From: CAIZIN01 sp964483025
GTDB lineage: Bacteria > Patescibacteriota > Minisyncoccia > Phycocordibacterales > CAIZIN01
NCBI GenBank assembly: GCA_964483025.1
Contig: CAYZZT010000037.1
Coordinates: forward strand, 1 to 5,998
Length of the DNA stretch: 5,998 nt
Reading direction: 5' to 3'
The translations under genes were made by a program, and so were the position numbers. Shown one piece after another: positions 5,805 to 5,998 of the stretch. Positions within the stretch are counted from its first letter, which is position 1. Each line of letters begins with the position of its first letter. The notes beneath the pieces were generated by a model, which was not told the DNA's origin, did not search any database, and saw only the letters and a list, made by a program, of their open reading frames with translations.

Positions 5805-5814
5805 AGGAAAATGC

Positions 5815-5842
5815 TTGACATGTAATCAGTATGGTATATAAT
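5815..5842 (+). promoter_or_regulatory. Divergent plus-strand promoter
   Basis: A perfect TTGACA at 5815-5820 and a perfect TATAAT at 5837-5842 are separated by 16 nt. This points right, away from the ribosomal operon, with a start expected near 5849. Its -35 is only 10 bp from the -35 of the rpsN promoter, and the two boxes form an inverted repeat. It appears to drive the structured RNA at 5849-5933 and perhaps a gene beyond the window. Confidence 0.8.
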
Positions 5843-5848
5843 ATAAAT

Positions 5849-5933
5849 ACAAATGCCTTCGGGCCCGCCCTTCGCAAGAAGGGAGAAGAAATACAACAGA
5901 GACTTTCCCGTAGGGAAAGTCTCTGTTTGTATT
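5849..5933 (+). ncRNA. Candidate structured small RNA or attenuated leader
   Basis: Directly after the plus-strand promoter lie three hairpins in a row. The first is GCC-TTCG-GGC at 5855-5864, with the very stable UUCG loop. The second is CCCTTC-GCAA-GAAGGG at 5868-5883, with a GNRA-type loop. The third is the large terminator-like stem at 5890-5933. The predicted transcript is about 85 nt. Its local G+C is much higher than the flanking AT-rich DNA, as expected for a structured RNA in such a genome. No known RNA family (tRNA, 6S, SRP, tmRNA) is recognised by eye. If termination is incomplete, it may instead be the leader of a gene to the right. It could also be translated as a 40-aa leaderless frame (5853-5975), which seems less likely. 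Confidence 0.5.
5890..5933. terminator. Terminator-like long hairpin, probably bidirectional
   Basis: CAGAGACTTTCCC at 5897-5909 pairs perfectly with 5913-5925 around GTA. AATACAA (5890-5896) pairs with TTGTATT (5927-5933) after a single bulged T, giving about 20 paired bases per arm. On the plus strand the stem is followed by TTTGTATT, and on the minus strand by a T-rich TTGTATTTCTTCT. It could therefore end the short plus-strand RNA and any minus-strand gene arriving from the right. The U-runs are interrupted, so strength is uncertain. Confidence 0.65.
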
Positions 5934-5943
5934 CTCGAATTTT

Positions 5944-5978
5944 CTACTCACTACCCACTACCAACTACTCACTAATTT
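5944..5978. repeat. Period-7 repeat at the right end
   Basis: On the plus strand the units are CTACTCA, CTACCCA, CTACCAA, CTACTCA and CTAATTT, starting every 7 nt from 5944. On the minus strand each unit begins TAG, at five positions that cover all three reading frames. No gene is supported from here to the window edge. The unit sequence differs from the repeats at 864-900 and 1603-1728 but has the same 7-nt period. Confidence 0.65.
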
Positions 5979-5998
5979 ATATCATCTTACTTCCCCTA

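Noticed and set aside
5944..5978. Start of a CRISPR array
   Set aside because: The units are 7 nt with no spacers, so this is a short tandem repeat.

Overview
The window is a compact, AT-rich stretch of a bacterial chromosome. All nine confident genes lie on the minus strand. From right to left they are rpsN, rpsH, rplF, rplR, rpsE, rplO, secY, an adk-like kinase gene and map. This is the second half of the classical spc ribosomal-protein operon, followed by the usual SecY, adenylate kinase and methionine aminopeptidase block. The uL30 gene (rpmD), normally between rpsE and rplO, is absent. Absence of uL30 is a known hallmark of the Candidate Phyla Radiation (Patescibacteria). Together with the short intergenic gaps, the zinc-ribbon S14 and the small adenylate kinase, it suggests a CPR organism, perhaps Parcubacteria-like. 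The group is inferred from layout and protein character, not from a database match. Stop codons are TAA in eight genes and TAG in one. No gene is interrupted by TGA.

Right end (5729-5998): no gene is supported here. The stretch holds a divergent pair of near-consensus sigma70-type promoters. The minus-strand one (TTGACA, 17-nt spacer, TGCTAGTAT) drives the rpsN operon. The plus-strand one (TTGACA, 16-nt spacer, TATAAT) points out of the window. The plus promoter is followed at once by three hairpins, the last resembling a terminator, so a structured small RNA or an attenuated leader is likely. A period-7 repeat lies beyond. rplE (uL5), which usually sits directly before rpsN, is not here, so the S10-spc supercluster is broken or rearranged at this point.

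Middle (1734-5728): S14, S8, L6, L18 and S5 form a tight block with one 7-nt overlap and gaps of 4-9 nt. In the usual rpmD position there is instead a 146-nt spacer holding a two-armed inverted repeat of the GTCATTCCGG type. L15 and SecY follow, 6 nt apart. These genes make ribosome subunits and the translocon channel.

Left part (1-1733): secY ends at a strong bidirectional terminator hairpin nested in a larger inverted repeat built of 7-nt units. An adk-like short-LID nucleoside monophosphate kinase and map follow, probably as a separate or only partly coupled unit. Two further hairpins lie at the 3' end of map. None of the nine start codons has a Shine-Dalgarno motif at normal spacing. Three intergenic regions each carry a different period-7 repeat.
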